Translations under genes and position numbers: made by a program
From: Herbaspirillum huttiense
GTDB lineage: Bacteria; Pseudomonadota; Gammaproteobacteria; Burkholderiales; Burkholderiaceae_D
Assembly (NCBI RefSeq): GCF_004367745.1
Contig: NZ_CP037993.1
Location: 4,030,001 to 4,094,000 of the forward strand
Length of the DNA stretch: 64,000 nt
Reading direction: 5' to 3'
Part shown: piece by piece, positions 18,533 to 27,179 of the stretch
How positions within the stretch are numbered: the first letter of the stretch is position 1
Layout of the letters: each line of letters begins with the position of its first letter
The notes under the pieces: generated by a model
Told to the model about the DNA's origin: nothing
Seen by the model: the letters and a program-made list of their open reading frames with translations, nothing else
The model's database searches: none

Positions 18533-18761
18533 CTCGACTGGGCCTTCAAGGCAAAAATGACGGGGTGGCGGTATGGTAAAATGCCCGCCCGATTATAGTC
18601 AGAACATGGCGTCAGGAAATGCATTATCGAACCCTGGGCGCCGGGTCCCCCTGCTGCAGCGATGCCTTGCCCGCGCCCGCCGGTCTTGCCGAGGCGCCTC
18701 CAGGAGCGGCTTGCGCAGGCGGGACGGTTCTGGCCTCACCCTCTCGCAGGAAAGATTCAAC

Positions 18762-19487
18762 ATGGCTGGACACAGCAAATGGGCCAATATTCAGCACCGT
18801 AAAGGCCGTCAGGATGAAAAGCGTGGTCGCGTCTGGACCCGCCTGATCAAGGAAATCACCGTCGCCGCCCGCATGGGCGGGGGCGATCCGGACACCAACC
18901 CGCGCCTGCGCCTGGCCGTGGACCGTGCCTCCGACGCCAACATGCCCAAGGACAACGTCACCCGCGCCATCCAGCGCGGCACCGGTGCCCTGGACGGCGT
19001 GAATTATGAAGAAGTGCGCTATGAAGGCTACGGCATCAACGGCGCAGCCATCATCGTCGATTGCATGACCGACAACCGCGTGCGGACCGTGGCCGAAGTG
19101 CGCCATGCCTTCTCCAAGTTCGGCGGCAACATGGGGACCGAAGGTTCGGTGGCCTTCCTCTTCAAGCACTGTGGCCAGCTGATGTACGCGCCCGGTACCG
19201 ATGAGAATGCCGTCATGGAAGCCGCGCTCGAAGCCGGTGCCGAAGACGTCCTCACCGACGACGAAGGCGGCATCGAAGTGCTGACCGCTCCCAATGATTT
19301 CTCGGCCGTGAAGTCCGCCATGGAAGCCGCCGGCTTCAAGGCCGAAGTCGCCGAGATCACCATGAAGCCCTCCACCGAGACCGTGTTTGCGGGCGAGGAC
19401 GGCGTCAGGATGCAGAAGCTGCTGGATGCGCTGGAGAACCTGGACGATACCCAGGAGCTCTATACCAACGCCGTGATCGAAGAATAA
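18762..19487 (+). CDS. yebC: YebC/PmpR family protein
   Basis: A 241-residue cytosolic protein of the YebC/TACO1 family, named a transcriptional regulator in older work and more recently linked to translation of difficult peptide motifs. It starts with the invariant [36 protein letters not shown] and [18 protein letters not shown] are also conserved. The open frame extends 63 codons upstream, but the family start and the AGGAAA ribosome site fix the ATG here. It leads the + strand housekeeping run, 84 bases before purD. Confidence 0.96.
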   Translation: MAGHSKWANIQHRKGRQDEKRGRVWTRLIKEITVAARMGGGDPDTNPRLRLAVDRASDANMPKDNVTRAIQRGTGALDGVNYEEVRYEGYGINGAAIIVDCMTDNRVRTVAEVRHAFSKFGGNMGTEGSVAFLFKHCGQLMYAPGTDENAVMEAALEAGAEDVLTDDEGGIEVLTAPNDFSAVKSAMEAAGFKAEVAEITMKPSTETVFAGEDGVRMQKLLDALENLDDTQELYTNAVIEE

Positions 19488-19571
19488 TTCACCCGATCAC
19501 CCAGCCGGTTTATAAAGATACGGACAAGACGACCCTTTCCGCCCCATTCGCCACTTTTATCTTCCTATCCC

Positions 19572-20840
19572 ATGAAAATCCTAGTTGTTGGCTCCGGTGG
19601 CCGTGAACATGCGCTGGCCTGGGCCATTGCCAAGTCGCCGCGCATCCAGACGGTCTATGTTGCTCCCGGCAATGGCGGCACCGCGCTCGACGAGCGCCTG
19701 CAGAACATCGCCATCACCGATCCCGTGGCCCTGGCCGACTTCGTCGAGCAGGAACACGTGGCGCTGACCGTGGTCGGCCCGGAAGGCCCGCTGGCGGCCG
19801 GCATCGTCAACGTCTTCCGCGCCCGTGGCCTGAAGATCTTCGGCCCCACCAGGGAAGCGGCGCAGCTGGAAAGCTCCAAGGACTTCGCCAAGGCCTTCAT
19901 GCAGCGCCATGCGATCCCGACCGCCGAGTACCAGACCTTCTCGGACGTGGCGGCCGCGCACGACTACATCGCCAAGAAGGGCGCGCCCATCGTCATCAAG
20001 GCCGACGGCCTGGCCGCCGGCAAGGGCGTGGTGGTCGCCATGACGCTGGAAGAAGCGCATACGGCCGTGGACATGATGCTCTCCGACAACAAGCTGGGCG
20101 ACGCTGGTGCGCGCGTGGTGATCGAGGAATTCCTGGCGGGTGAAGAAGCTTCCTTCATCGTCATGGTCGACGGCAAGAACATCCTGCCCCTGGCCACCAG
20201 CCAGGACCACAAGCGTCTGCAGGATCACGACCAGGGCCCCAACACCGGCGGCATGGGCGCCTACTCGCCCGCCCCCATCGTCACCCCGGCGCTGCATGCG
20301 CGCGTGATGCGCGAGATCATCGTGCCGACCGTGCAGGGCATGGCCAAGGATGGCATCCCGTTCTCCGGCTTCCTGTATGCGGGCCTGATGATCGACGCCG
20401 AGGGCAACCCCAAGACGCTGGAATTCAACTGCCGCATGGGCGACCCCGAAACCCAGCCCATCATGGCACGCCTGAAGACGGACCTGCTGACCGTGTTCGA
20501 ACATGCGGTCACCGGCACCCTGGACAAGATCGAACTGGAATGGGACCGCCGTACCGCGCTGGGCGTGGTCATGGCTGCCCATGGCTATCCGGAAGAACCG
20601 CGCAAGGGTGACCTCATCACCGACATCCCGGCCGAGACCGCCGATTGCGTCACCTTCCACGCCGGTACCACCCTCAACGGCGACAAGCTGACCACCAACG
20701 GTGGCCGTGTGCTGTGTGTGGTGGGCCTGGGCGACAGCGTCAAGGTCGCGCAGAAGCATGCCTATGATGCTGCCGACCTGATCCACTTCGCCGGTTCGCA
20801 GATGCGCCGCGACATCGGCTGGCGCGCCCTGAAGCGCTAA
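19572..20840 (+). CDS. purD: Phosphoribosylamine-glycine ligase (GARS)
   Basis: A 422-residue cytosolic enzyme of purine synthesis that joins glycine to 5-phosphoribosylamine using ATP. The N-terminal motif KILVVGSGGREHALAW is intact. The ATP-grasp region has VIKADGLAAGKGVVVAMT near residue 145 and the signature DQGPNTGGMGAYSP, followed by LEFNCRMGDPETQ. Length is normal. A terminator follows, so the following mscS gene is probably a separate unit. Confidence 0.98.
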   Translation: MKILVVGSGGREHALAWAIAKSPRIQTVYVAPGNGGTALDERLQNIAITDPVALADFVEQEHVALTVVGPEGPLAAGIVNVFRARGLKIFGPTREAAQLESSKDFAKAFMQRHAIPTAEYQTFSDVAAAHDYIAKKGAPIVIKADGLAAGKGVVVAMTLEEAHTAVDMMLSDNKLGDAGARVVIEEFLAGEEASFIVMVDGKNILPLATSQDHKRLQDHDQGPNTGGMGAYSPAPIVTPALHARVMREIIVPTVQGMAKDGIPFSGFLYAGLMIDAEGNPKTLEFNCRMGDPETQPIMARLKTDLLTVFEHAVTGTLDKIELEWDRRTALGVVMAAHGYPEEPRKGDLITDIPAETADCVTFHAGTTLNGDKLTTNGGRVLCVVGLGDSVKVAQKHAYDAADLIHFAGSQMRRDIGWRALKR

Positions 20841-20861
20841 GCCGGGCCGCATGCCGTCTCC

Positions 20862-20899
20862 ATCCCCCGCAACGCCGTGCGTGTTGCGGGGGATTTCAT
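20862..20899 (+). terminator. Rho-independent terminator of purD
   Basis: ATCCCCCGCAAC (20862-20873) pairs perfectly with GTTGCGGGGGAT (20883-20894); the + strand continues TTTCATTT. Confidence 0.85.
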
Positions 20900-21029
20900 T
20901 TGGAAGGCATGCGCGGCACTTGCCGTGTCACTGCAACAAAATGACGCCTCCGCAGCCTAAGCACGGCGGGCGTTTCCGGGCAGCATGCCCCCGCCACGAC
21001 CCGCATTCCCAGAAGAAAAGGACATATCG

Positions 21030-21860
21030 ATGCCAGACCACCTGCTCAATTTTGAAACTTTGATCAACCTCTACCTGGTGCCTTTCGGGCTCAAGGTGAT
21101 TGCCGCCATCGTCATCTGGATCGTCGGCGGCATGTTCATCAACACCCTCTCCAAGATCGTGCGCCGCGTGCTGACCGCGCGCCAGTTCGAGACCACGCTC
21201 ATCAACTATGCCAGCTCGGCCATGCACGTCATCCTGCGCATCCTGCTGGTGATGGGCATCCTGGAAGTGTGCGGCATCCCGACCACCTCCTTTGCGGCCA
21301 TGATCGGCGCGGTCGGCGTGGCACTGGGGGTGGCCTGGTCGGGCCTGCTGTCCAATTTTGCGGCCGGCATCTTCCTGGTGGTGCTGCGTCCCTTCAAGGT
21401 GGGCGACTACATCACCGCCGCCGGCCAGACCGGCACGGTCTCCGACATTGGCCTGGTGACTACCATCATCACCACCGACAACAACCTGCGCGTGATCATC
21501 GGCAACAACAAGCTGTTCTCGGAAAACATCATCAACTACAACGTCAACGCCACCCGCCGTACCGACCTGCGTTGCCAGATTGCCTACAGCGTCGATCCGC
21601 AGCAGGCCATCGCCAAGCTTTCCGAACGCATCAAGGCCATTCCCAACGTCTTGCAGACGCCGGCACCGGGCATCGTGATCCAGGAATTCAATGCCACCGG
21701 CACCCTGATCGCCCTGCGCGTGCATGCGCCCACGCCCAATTTCGGCCAGGTCTACAACGACGTGCAGAACGCCGTCGCCGAGGTCTGCCTGAAGGAAGGC
21801 TGGCCGGCGCCGGCGACTTACCAGGTGGCCGTGCCACTGGCTCAGCCGCCGCAAAACTGA
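21030..21860 (+). CDS. Small-conductance mechanosensitive channel (MscS family)
   Basis: A 276-residue inner-membrane channel that would release solutes on hypo-osmotic shock. Three TM helices are in the first 130 residues. The pore-lining helix ([21 protein letters not shown]) and the beta-domain entry (RPFKVGDYI) are the MscS signatures. Length is close to E. coli MscS (286). AAAAGGA stands before the chosen ATG; 15 upstream in-frame codons are discarded. Flanked by terminators on both sides, it is a single-gene unit inserted between purD and hemF. Confidence 0.95.
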   Translation: MPDHLLNFETLINLYLVPFGLKVIAAIVIWIVGGMFINTLSKIVRRVLTARQFETTLINYASSAMHVILRILLVMGILEVCGIPTTSFAAMIGAVGVALGVAWSGLLSNFAAGIFLVVLRPFKVGDYITAAGQTGTVSDIGLVTTIITTDNNLRVIIGNNKLFSENIINYNVNATRRTDLRCQIAYSVDPQQAIAKLSERIKAIPNVLQTPAPGIVIQEFNATGTLIALRVHAPTPNFGQVYNDVQNAVAEVCLKEGWPAPATYQVAVPLAQPPQN

Positions 21861-21877
21861 GGCCTTTGCCCCACAAC

Positions 21878-21909
21878 GCCGGTCCGGCATCGGCTGCGGA
21901 CCGGCTTTT
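21878..21909 (+). terminator. Rho-independent terminator of the mscS gene
   Basis: GCCGGTCCG (21878-21886) pairs with CGGACCGGC (21897-21905), followed by TTTT. Confidence 0.85.
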
Positions 21910-21935
21910 GACGCCCCAGCCTGGGGCGGTCAAGG

Positions 21936-21941
21936 TACAAT
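21936..21941 (+). promoter_or_regulatory. Candidate -10 box for the hemF operon
   Basis: TACAAT at 21936-21941, about 50 bases before the hemF start. A TTGACG at 21908-21913 is 22 bases away, too far for a normal -35, so the -35 is unresolved. Confidence 0.35.
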
Positions 21942-21993
21942 GGCGGGTTGGAACGCATTTCCGTCCAGTAACCGTGTACCAGAGCGCCCCGCC

Positions 21994-22914
21994 GTGACCA
22001 TCCATTCCAACGCCGCCACCAACACCGCTGCCGTCAAGGCTTACCTGCAGGACCTGCAACAGCGCATCGTCGCCGCGCTGGAAGCCGCTGATGGCAAGAC
22101 TTTCCTGTCGGATTCCTGGGAACGCCCCGAAGGCGGTGGCGGCACCTCGCGCTTGCTGGAAGAAGGCAACCTGCTCGAGCGTGGCGGTGTCGGCTTCTCG
22201 CACGTGATGGGCAAGAACCTGCCGCCCTCGGCCGCGGCCAACCGTCCGCAACTGGCGGGCCGCGCGTGGGAAGCGATGGGCGTGTCGCTGGTGCTGCATC
22301 CGCGCAATCCCTACGTGCCGACGGTGCACATGAACGTGCGTTTCTTCACCACCCATGCGGAAGGCGAAGAAGCCGTCTGGTGGTTCGGCGGCGGCATGGA
22401 TCTCACGCCCTACTACGGCGTGAAGGAAGATGCAGTCCACTTCCACCGCACCTGCCGCGATGCGCTGCAGCCCTATGGCGAGGACTTGTATCCGCGCTTC
22501 AAGAAATGGTGCGATGACTATTTTTACCTGAAGCACCGCAAGGAGCCGCGCGGCGTCGGCGGCATCTTCTTCGATGACTTCAACGCCCTGCCCTTCGAGC
22601 AGGCTTTCGCCCTGCAACGCAGCGTGGGCAATGCCTTCCTCGACGCTTACCTGCCCATCGTGGCGGCGCGGCGGGAGATGCCTTACGGCGAGCGTGAACG
22701 CGACTTCCAGGCCTATCGCCGGGGGCGCTATGTGGAATTCAACCTGGTCTTCGACCGGGGCACGCTGTTCGGGCTGCAATCCGGCGGACGCACCGAGTCC
22801 ATCCTGATGTCCATGCCGCCGCTGGTGAAGTGGCGCTATGACTGGCACCCGGAACCGGGTAGCCCGGAAGCGGCGCTGTATTCGGACTTCCTGGTCCACA
22901 AGGAATGGCTGTAA
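21994..22914 (+). CDS. hemF: Oxygen-dependent coproporphyrinogen III oxidase
   Basis: A 306-residue cytosolic enzyme that makes two oxidative decarboxylations of coproporphyrinogen III, using O2, in haem synthesis. Family motifs are [47 protein letters not shown] and [14 protein letters not shown]. The start is uncertain: GTG at 21994 ([10 protein letters not shown]) gives the usual family length, whereas the in-frame ATG at 21940 overlaps the likely -10 box and adds unrelated residues. Neither has a strong ribosome site. The stop overlaps the nadD start (TAATG). Confidence 0.95.
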   Translation: MTIHSNAATNTAAVKAYLQDLQQRIVAALEAADGKTFLSDSWERPEGGGGTSRLLEEGNLLERGGVGFSHVMGKNLPPSAAANRPQLAGRAWEAMGVSLVLHPRNPYVPTVHMNVRFFTTHAEGEEAVWWFGGGMDLTPYYGVKEDAVHFHRTCRDALQPYGEDLYPRFKKWCDDYFYLKHRKEPRGVGGIFFDDFNALPFEQAFALQRSVGNAFLDAYLPIVAARREMPYGERERDFQAYRRGRYVEFNLVFDRGTLFGLQSGGRTESILMSMPPLVKWRYDWHPEPGSPEAALYSDFLVHKEWL

Positions 22915-23582
22915 TGGTGCCGCCTGCGGCGCAGCGCTGCATTGCCGTGCTCGGCGGCAGCTTCGATCCGGTGCACAATGGCCATGTCCTGCTGGCCGAG
23001 CATTTCGTGCAATTGCTGCAGCCCGATGAGCTGCGCGTCATCCCCACCGGCAATCCGTGGCAAAAGCACGGCCTGCAGGCCGAAGCGGCGGACCGGGTGG
23101 AAATGGTCAGGCGCGCATTCGGCCAGCAGCAGGTACCGGTGGTCATCGATGAGCAGGAAATCCGCCGCTCCAGCGCGACCTATACCATCGATACCCTGCG
23201 CGCACTGCGCGCGGAGCTGGGGCCGGAGGTGTCCATCGTGTTCCTGATGGGCGCGGACCAGTTGCAGCACCTGGACACCTGGCAGCACTGGCAGGAATTA
23301 TTCGAGTACGCGCATTTGTGCGCGGCCTCCCGGCCCGGCTTCGCGCTGGCCGATGCGCACGTGCCGCCGGCCGTGCGCGACGAATTCAAGCGGCGCAGCG
23401 CTGCGCCGCAAGAGATCCGCAGCACCACGCACGGATACGGCTACCTGGCCCTCGGGCTGGCGGTCGATATCTCGTCGACTGAAATCCGTGCCCAGCTGCA
23501 ACGCGGCACCCGACCCGATTCGCTGATCCCGGGCAGGGTGCTAGACTATATCGAACAACAACATCTGTACCGAAATTCATAA
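22914..23582 (+). CDS. nadD: Nicotinate-nucleotide adenylyltransferase
   Basis: A 222-residue cytosolic enzyme that makes deamido-NAD from nicotinate mononucleotide and ATP. The nucleotidyltransferase motif GGSFDPVHNGH is near the N-terminus and the SSTEIR motif near the C-terminus. The ATG at 22914 shares a TAATG with the hemF stop and has AAGGA nine bases upstream. An in-frame ATG at 22905 directly abuts that AAGGA and is less likely. The stop again overlaps the next start (TAATG), which suggests translational coupling. Confidence 0.95.
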   Translation: MVPPAAQRCIAVLGGSFDPVHNGHVLLAEHFVQLLQPDELRVIPTGNPWQKHGLQAEAADRVEMVRRAFGQQQVPVVIDEQEIRRSSATYTIDTLRALRAELGPEVSIVFLMGADQLQHLDTWQHWQELFEYAHLCAASRPGFALADAHVPPAVRDEFKRRSAAPQEIRSTTHGYGYLALGLAVDISSTEIRAQLQRGTRPDSLIPGRVLDYIEQQHLYRNS

Positions 23583-24340
23583 TGGACATCAAAAAACTGC
23601 AAACCCTGGTCGTGGACGCTCTGGAAGACGTCAAGGCGCAAGAAATCCGCATCTATGACACCTCGCACCTGACCTCCCTGTTCGACCGCGTGGCCATCGC
23701 CTCCGGCACCTCGAACCGCCAGACCAAGGCGCTGGCCGCCTCGGTGCGAGACAAGGTCAAGGCCAAGGGCGGCAACGTCGTCAGCGTCGAAGGCGAAGAC
23801 ACTGGCGAATGGGTGCTGGTCGATCTGGGCGACATGATCGTGCACATCATGCAGCCGGCCATCCGTACCTACTACCGTCTGGAAGAAATCTGGGGCGACA
23901 AGGAAGTCAAGCTGGGCGCGGCCAAGCGCACCGGCACTTCGGCTGCCGCCAAGCGCGCCGCCGTCGACGAAGCCCCGGCCCCCAAGACCCGCCGCACCCG
24001 CGCCCAGGCTGAAGCCGTCGAAGCCAGCCAGGCACTGGACGACGAGGACGCACCGAAGAAGCCGGCTCGCAAGCCGCGCGCGACGACCACCAGCACCACC
24101 GGTACCCGCGCGGCTGCCGGCACGACCCGCACCACCCGTACTACCGGCACCAAGACCACGGCAGCCAAGACCACCACCACCCGTGGTACGGCAGCCGGCA
24201 GCAAGACCACCACCACCAAGGCCGGCACCACCCGCAAGGCCGCTGCGCCCAAGACCCCGACCGGCAAGACCGTGCGCGTGGCGCCGGCCAAGAGCGAGAC
24301 CGCCAAGAAGCCGGCCGCCAAGCGCACCAGCAAGGCTTGA
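23582..24340 (+). CDS. rsfS: Ribosomal silencing factor RsfS with a long basic Ala/Lys/Thr-rich tail
   Basis: Residues 1 to about 112 are a complete RsfS/YbeB domain, with [57 protein letters not shown] and YYRLEEIW. This domain binds ribosomal protein uL14 and blocks subunit joining when nutrients fall. Residues 113-252 are unusual: a low-complexity tail rich in Lys, Arg, Thr, Ala and Pro ([16 protein letters not shown]), resembling histone-H1/AlgP-like bacterial tails. Typical RsfS is 105-120 residues. The frame is closed cleanly by a TGA overlapping the rlmH start, so the tail is not a frameshift. Its role is unknown; nucleic-acid binding is likely from charge. Confidence 0.94.
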   Translation: MDIKKLQTLVVDALEDVKAQEIRIYDTSHLTSLFDRVAIASGTSNRQTKALAASVRDKVKAKGGNVVSVEGEDTGEWVLVDLGDMIVHIMQPAIRTYYRLEEIWGDKEVKLGAAKRTGTSAAAKRAAVDEAPAPKTRRTRAQAEAVEASQALDDEDAPKKPARKPRATTTSTTGTRAAAGTTRTTRTTGTKTTAAKTTTTRGTAAGSKTTTTKAGTTRKAAAPKTPTGKTVRVAPAKSETAKKPAAKRTSKA

Positions 24341-24810
24341 TGCAGCTGGTCATCGCGGCCGTCGGCCACAAGATGCCGGCGTGGATAGAAACCGGCTTCC
24401 AGGAGTATGCCAAGCGCATGCCACCGGAATGCCGGATCATCCTGAAGGAAATCAAACCCGTCGAACGCTCCGGCAGCCGCACGGCCGAAACCGTGATGGC
24501 GCAGGAGCGCGAGAAGATCGAAGCGGCGCTGCCCAAGGGCGCGCGCGTGATTGCCCTGGACGAACGCGGACGCGACTGGACTTCGGTGCAGTTGTCCCAG
24601 CAGCTGGAGCAGTGGCAGCAGGATGGACGCGACGTGGCCTTCGTCATCGGCGGGGCTGACGGGCTCGATCCCGGCTTCAAGGCCGGAGCCGATACGCTCA
24701 TCCGCATCTCCAGCATGACCTTGCCGCATGGCATGGTGCGGGTGATGCTGGCCGAGCAGCTCTATCGCGCCTGGTCGATCACGCAAAACCATCCGTATCA
24801 CCGCGCCTGA
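24340..24810 (+). CDS. rlmH: 23S rRNA pseudouridine-1915 N3-methyltransferase
   Basis: A 156-residue SPOUT methyltransferase acting on helix 69 of 23S rRNA in assembled ribosomes. Motifs include [19 protein letters not shown], the SAM-knot FVIGGADGL and the C-terminal [27 protein letters not shown] end, matching E. coli RlmH (155 residues). The ATG overlaps the rsfS stop (TGATG). A TTG one codon earlier is in frame but not needed. Confidence 0.97.
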   Translation: MQLVIAAVGHKMPAWIETGFQEYAKRMPPECRIILKEIKPVERSGSRTAETVMAQEREKIEAALPKGARVIALDERGRDWTSVQLSQQLEQWQQDGRDVAFVIGGADGLDPGFKAGADTLIRISSMTLPHGMVRVMLAEQLYRAWSITQNHPYHRA

Positions 24811-24867
24811 CGGCGTCCACCGCCGGCTTCCGGCCCTCCGGTACCGGCTCTTGACATCCCTGGCTCA

Positions 24868-25482
24868 ATGAAACAAGCGGACCACAAAATCTACCTCGCC
24901 TCGAAAAGCCCGCGCCGCCGCGAACTGCTGCGCCAGATCGGCATCGATTTCGAACTCATGCTCTCGGACAAGGAAGTCGACGAGAGCGTCCTGCCCGGCG
25001 AAGCCCCGCTGGACTATGTCGCCCGCGTCACCCGCGCCAAGCTCGACAGCGCCCAGCAGACCATGATCCTGCGCCAGCTGCCGCATCGTCCGCTACTCGC
25101 GGCCGATACCACCGTGGTGGTGGACGACCTGATCCTGGGCAAACCGGCCGATCACGATGAAGCCGTGCGCATGATCACCCTGCTCTCCGGCCGCACCCAT
25201 CAGGTCCTGACCAGCGTGGCCGTGGGTGTGACTCACGGTGTGGAAACCGAGGTCTGGCAGATCGTGCAGCAGTCCGACGTCAGCTTTGCGCTCTTGACCG
25301 AAGAAGCCATTGCCGCCTATTGCAATACCGTCGAACCCTACGACAAGGCCGGCGCGTATGGCATCCAAGGGCTGGCCTCGGTCTTCATCAGCCATATCGT
25401 GGGCAGCCATTCCGGTATCATGGGGCTGCCGCTCTTCGAGACGGCTCAACTATTACAACAAGCGGGCGTTCGCATCCTATGA
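24868..25482 (+). CDS. maf: Maf family nucleotide pyrophosphatase (YhdE type)
   Basis: A 204-residue house-cleaning enzyme predicted to hydrolyse dTTP, UTP or modified nucleotides to monophosphates. The start YLASKSPRRRELL is the Maf signature. LLAADTTVVVDDLILGKP holds the catalytic acidic pair, and EPYDKAGAYGIQG is the motif of the YhdE (dTTP/UTP) branch rather than the YceF branch. The last four bases overlap the rng start (ATGA). Confidence 0.94.
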   Translation: MKQADHKIYLASKSPRRRELLRQIGIDFELMLSDKEVDESVLPGEAPLDYVARVTRAKLDSAQQTMILRQLPHRPLLAADTTVVVDDLILGKPADHDEAVRMITLLSGRTHQVLTSVAVGVTHGVETEVWQIVQQSDVSFALLTEEAIAAYCNTVEPYDKAGAYGIQGLASVFISHIVGSHSGIMGLPLFETAQLLQQAGVRIL

Positions 25483-26942
25483 GCGAAGACATCCTCATCA
25501 ACATCACGCCGCAGGAGACGCGCGTGGCGCTGATCCTGCAAGGCGCCGTGCAGGAACTGCACATCGAGCGCACCCTTTCGCGCGGCCTGGCCGGCAACAT
25601 CTACCTGGGCAAAGTGGTGCGGGTACTGCCGGGCATGCAATCGGCCTTCATCGACATCGGCCTGGAGCGTGCCGCCTTCCTGCACGTGGCCGACATCTGG
25701 GAAGCCCGTCCGCACGACGGCCAGAACGCACCGGCCATTCCCATCGAGAAACTGCTGCACGATGGCCAGACCATTACGGTGCAGGTCATCAAGGACCCCA
25801 TCGGCACCAAGGGGGCGCGGCTGTCGACGCAGATCTCGATTGCCGGACGCATGCTGGTCTACCTGCCGCAGGACAAGCACATCGGCATCTCCCAGCGCAT
25901 CGAGAACGAAGCCGAGCGCGAGCTCTTGCGCAGCAAGGTGCAGGCGCTGCTGCCACCTGAGGAAAAAGGCGGCTTCATCATCCGCACCATGGCCGAGGAT
26001 GCTTCCGACAGCGACCTGCAGATGGACGTGGAATACCTGCGCACCACCTGGGCCACCATCATCAAGCAGGCCAAGACCAAGCCGGCACCCACCCTGCTGC
26101 ACCAGGACCTGTCGCTGGCGCAGCGCGTGCTGCGCGACTTCGTCTCGGACCAGACCGCCACCATCCAGGTCGATTCGCGCGAGAACTTCCACATGCTGCA
26201 GGAGTTCGGTGCCATCTATACGCCCTCGGTGCTGCCCAAGCTGATGCACTACCGGGGCGAGCGTCCGCTGTTCGACCTGTATGGCGTGGAAGAGGAAATC
26301 GAGCGCGCCCTGGGCCGCCGCGTGGACCTGAAGTCGGGCGGCTACCTGATCGTCGACCAGACCGAAGCGATGACCACGATCGACGTCAACACCGGCAGCT
26401 TCGTCAACGGCCGCAACTTCGACGACACCATCTTCAAGACCAACCTGGAAGCGGCGCACGCCATTGCACGCCAGCTGCGGCTGCGCAACCTGGGCGGCAT
26501 CATCATCCTCGACTTCATCGACATGGAGAGCACGGAGCACCGCCACGCCGTGCTGGCCGAGCTGGGCAAGGCGCTGCAGCGCGACCGCACCAAGATCTCG
26601 GTCTCGGGCTTCTCCACGCTGGGGCTGGTGGAGATGACCCGCAAGCGTACCCGCGAATCGCTGGCCCACATCCTCTGCGAGACCTGCCCGGCCTGCAAGG
26701 GGCGCGGCCAGGTCAAGACGCCGCGCACGGTGTGCTACGAGATCCTGCGCGAGGTCATGCGCGAGGCCAAGCAGTTCAATCCGCGCGAATTCCGCATCCT
26801 GGCGTCGCAGGTGGTGGTGGACATGTTCCTGGAAGAGGAATCGCAACACCTGGCCATGCTCGGGGATTTCATCGGCAAGCCGGTGTCGCTGCAGGTGCAG
26901 AGCGATTATCAGCAGGAGCAGTACGACATCATTCTGATGTAA
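25479..26942 (+). CDS. rng: Ribonuclease G
   Basis: A 487-residue endonuclease that matures the 5' end of 16S rRNA and decays some mRNAs. The N-terminal S1 domain has RGLAGNIYLGKVVRVLPGMQSAF. The metal-binding aspartates are Asp302 (DVNTGSF) and Asp345 (LDFIDME), at the positions expected from RNase E. The zinc-link cysteines are C400, C403 and C406 (CETCPAC). It lacks the long C-terminal scaffold of RNase E, so it is RNase G. The ATG lies inside the maf stop region. Last gene of the run. Confidence 0.97.
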   Translation: MSEDILINITPQETRVALILQGAVQELHIERTLSRGLAGNIYLGKVVRVLPGMQSAFIDIGLERAAFLHVADIWEARPHDGQNAPAIPIEKLLHDGQTITVQVIKDPIGTKGARLSTQISIAGRMLVYLPQDKHIGISQRIENEAERELLRSKVQALLPPEEKGGFIIRTMAEDASDSDLQMDVEYLRTTWATIIKQAKTKPAPTLLHQDLSLAQRVLRDFVSDQTATIQVDSRENFHMLQEFGAIYTPSVLPKLMHYRGERPLFDLYGVEEEIERALGRRVDLKSGGYLIVDQTEAMTTIDVNTGSFVNGRNFDDTIFKTNLEAAHAIARQLRLRNLGGIIILDFIDMESTEHRHAVLAELGKALQRDRTKISVSGFSTLGLVEMTRKRTRESLAHILCETCPACKGRGQVKTPRTVCYEILREVMREAKQFNPREFRILASQVVVDMFLEEESQHLAMLGDFIGKPVSLQVQSDYQQEQYDIILM

Positions 26943-26968
26943 ATTGAAGTCAATATCGCTAGCGTAGC

Positions 26969-27072
26969 CGGTGTAAACTCAGGATTTACACCGTGTAGCA
27001 TCAAGACGGAAATGAACCGACCGTAATAACAATATGCGGGTTTGCCAAGGCCGACGATAACTTGGCAAACCC
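26969..27072. repeat. Two hairpins between rng and the glycan cluster
   Basis: The first is CGGTGTAAA/TTTACACCG (26969-26977, 26985-26993), nine pairs. The second is GGGTTTGCCAAG/CTTGGCAAACCC (27038-27049, 27061-27072), twelve perfect pairs with an 11-base loop. Neither has a following T-run, though the second may still help end rng transcripts. Confidence 0.65.
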
Positions 27073-27179
27073 AATAAGCCGATAAAAAAGGATCGATGTC
27101 GCTGGAGGGGGGGCGCGAACAAGTTTGCGCCAAGTCCATCGAATGATCTTGCCACATATAACAATACGTCTCGTCAATC

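Noticed and set aside
24100..24330. ACC/AAG-rich tract as a microsatellite or CRISPR-like repeat
   Set aside because: It is the coding sequence of the RsfS tail, with irregular units and no spacers.
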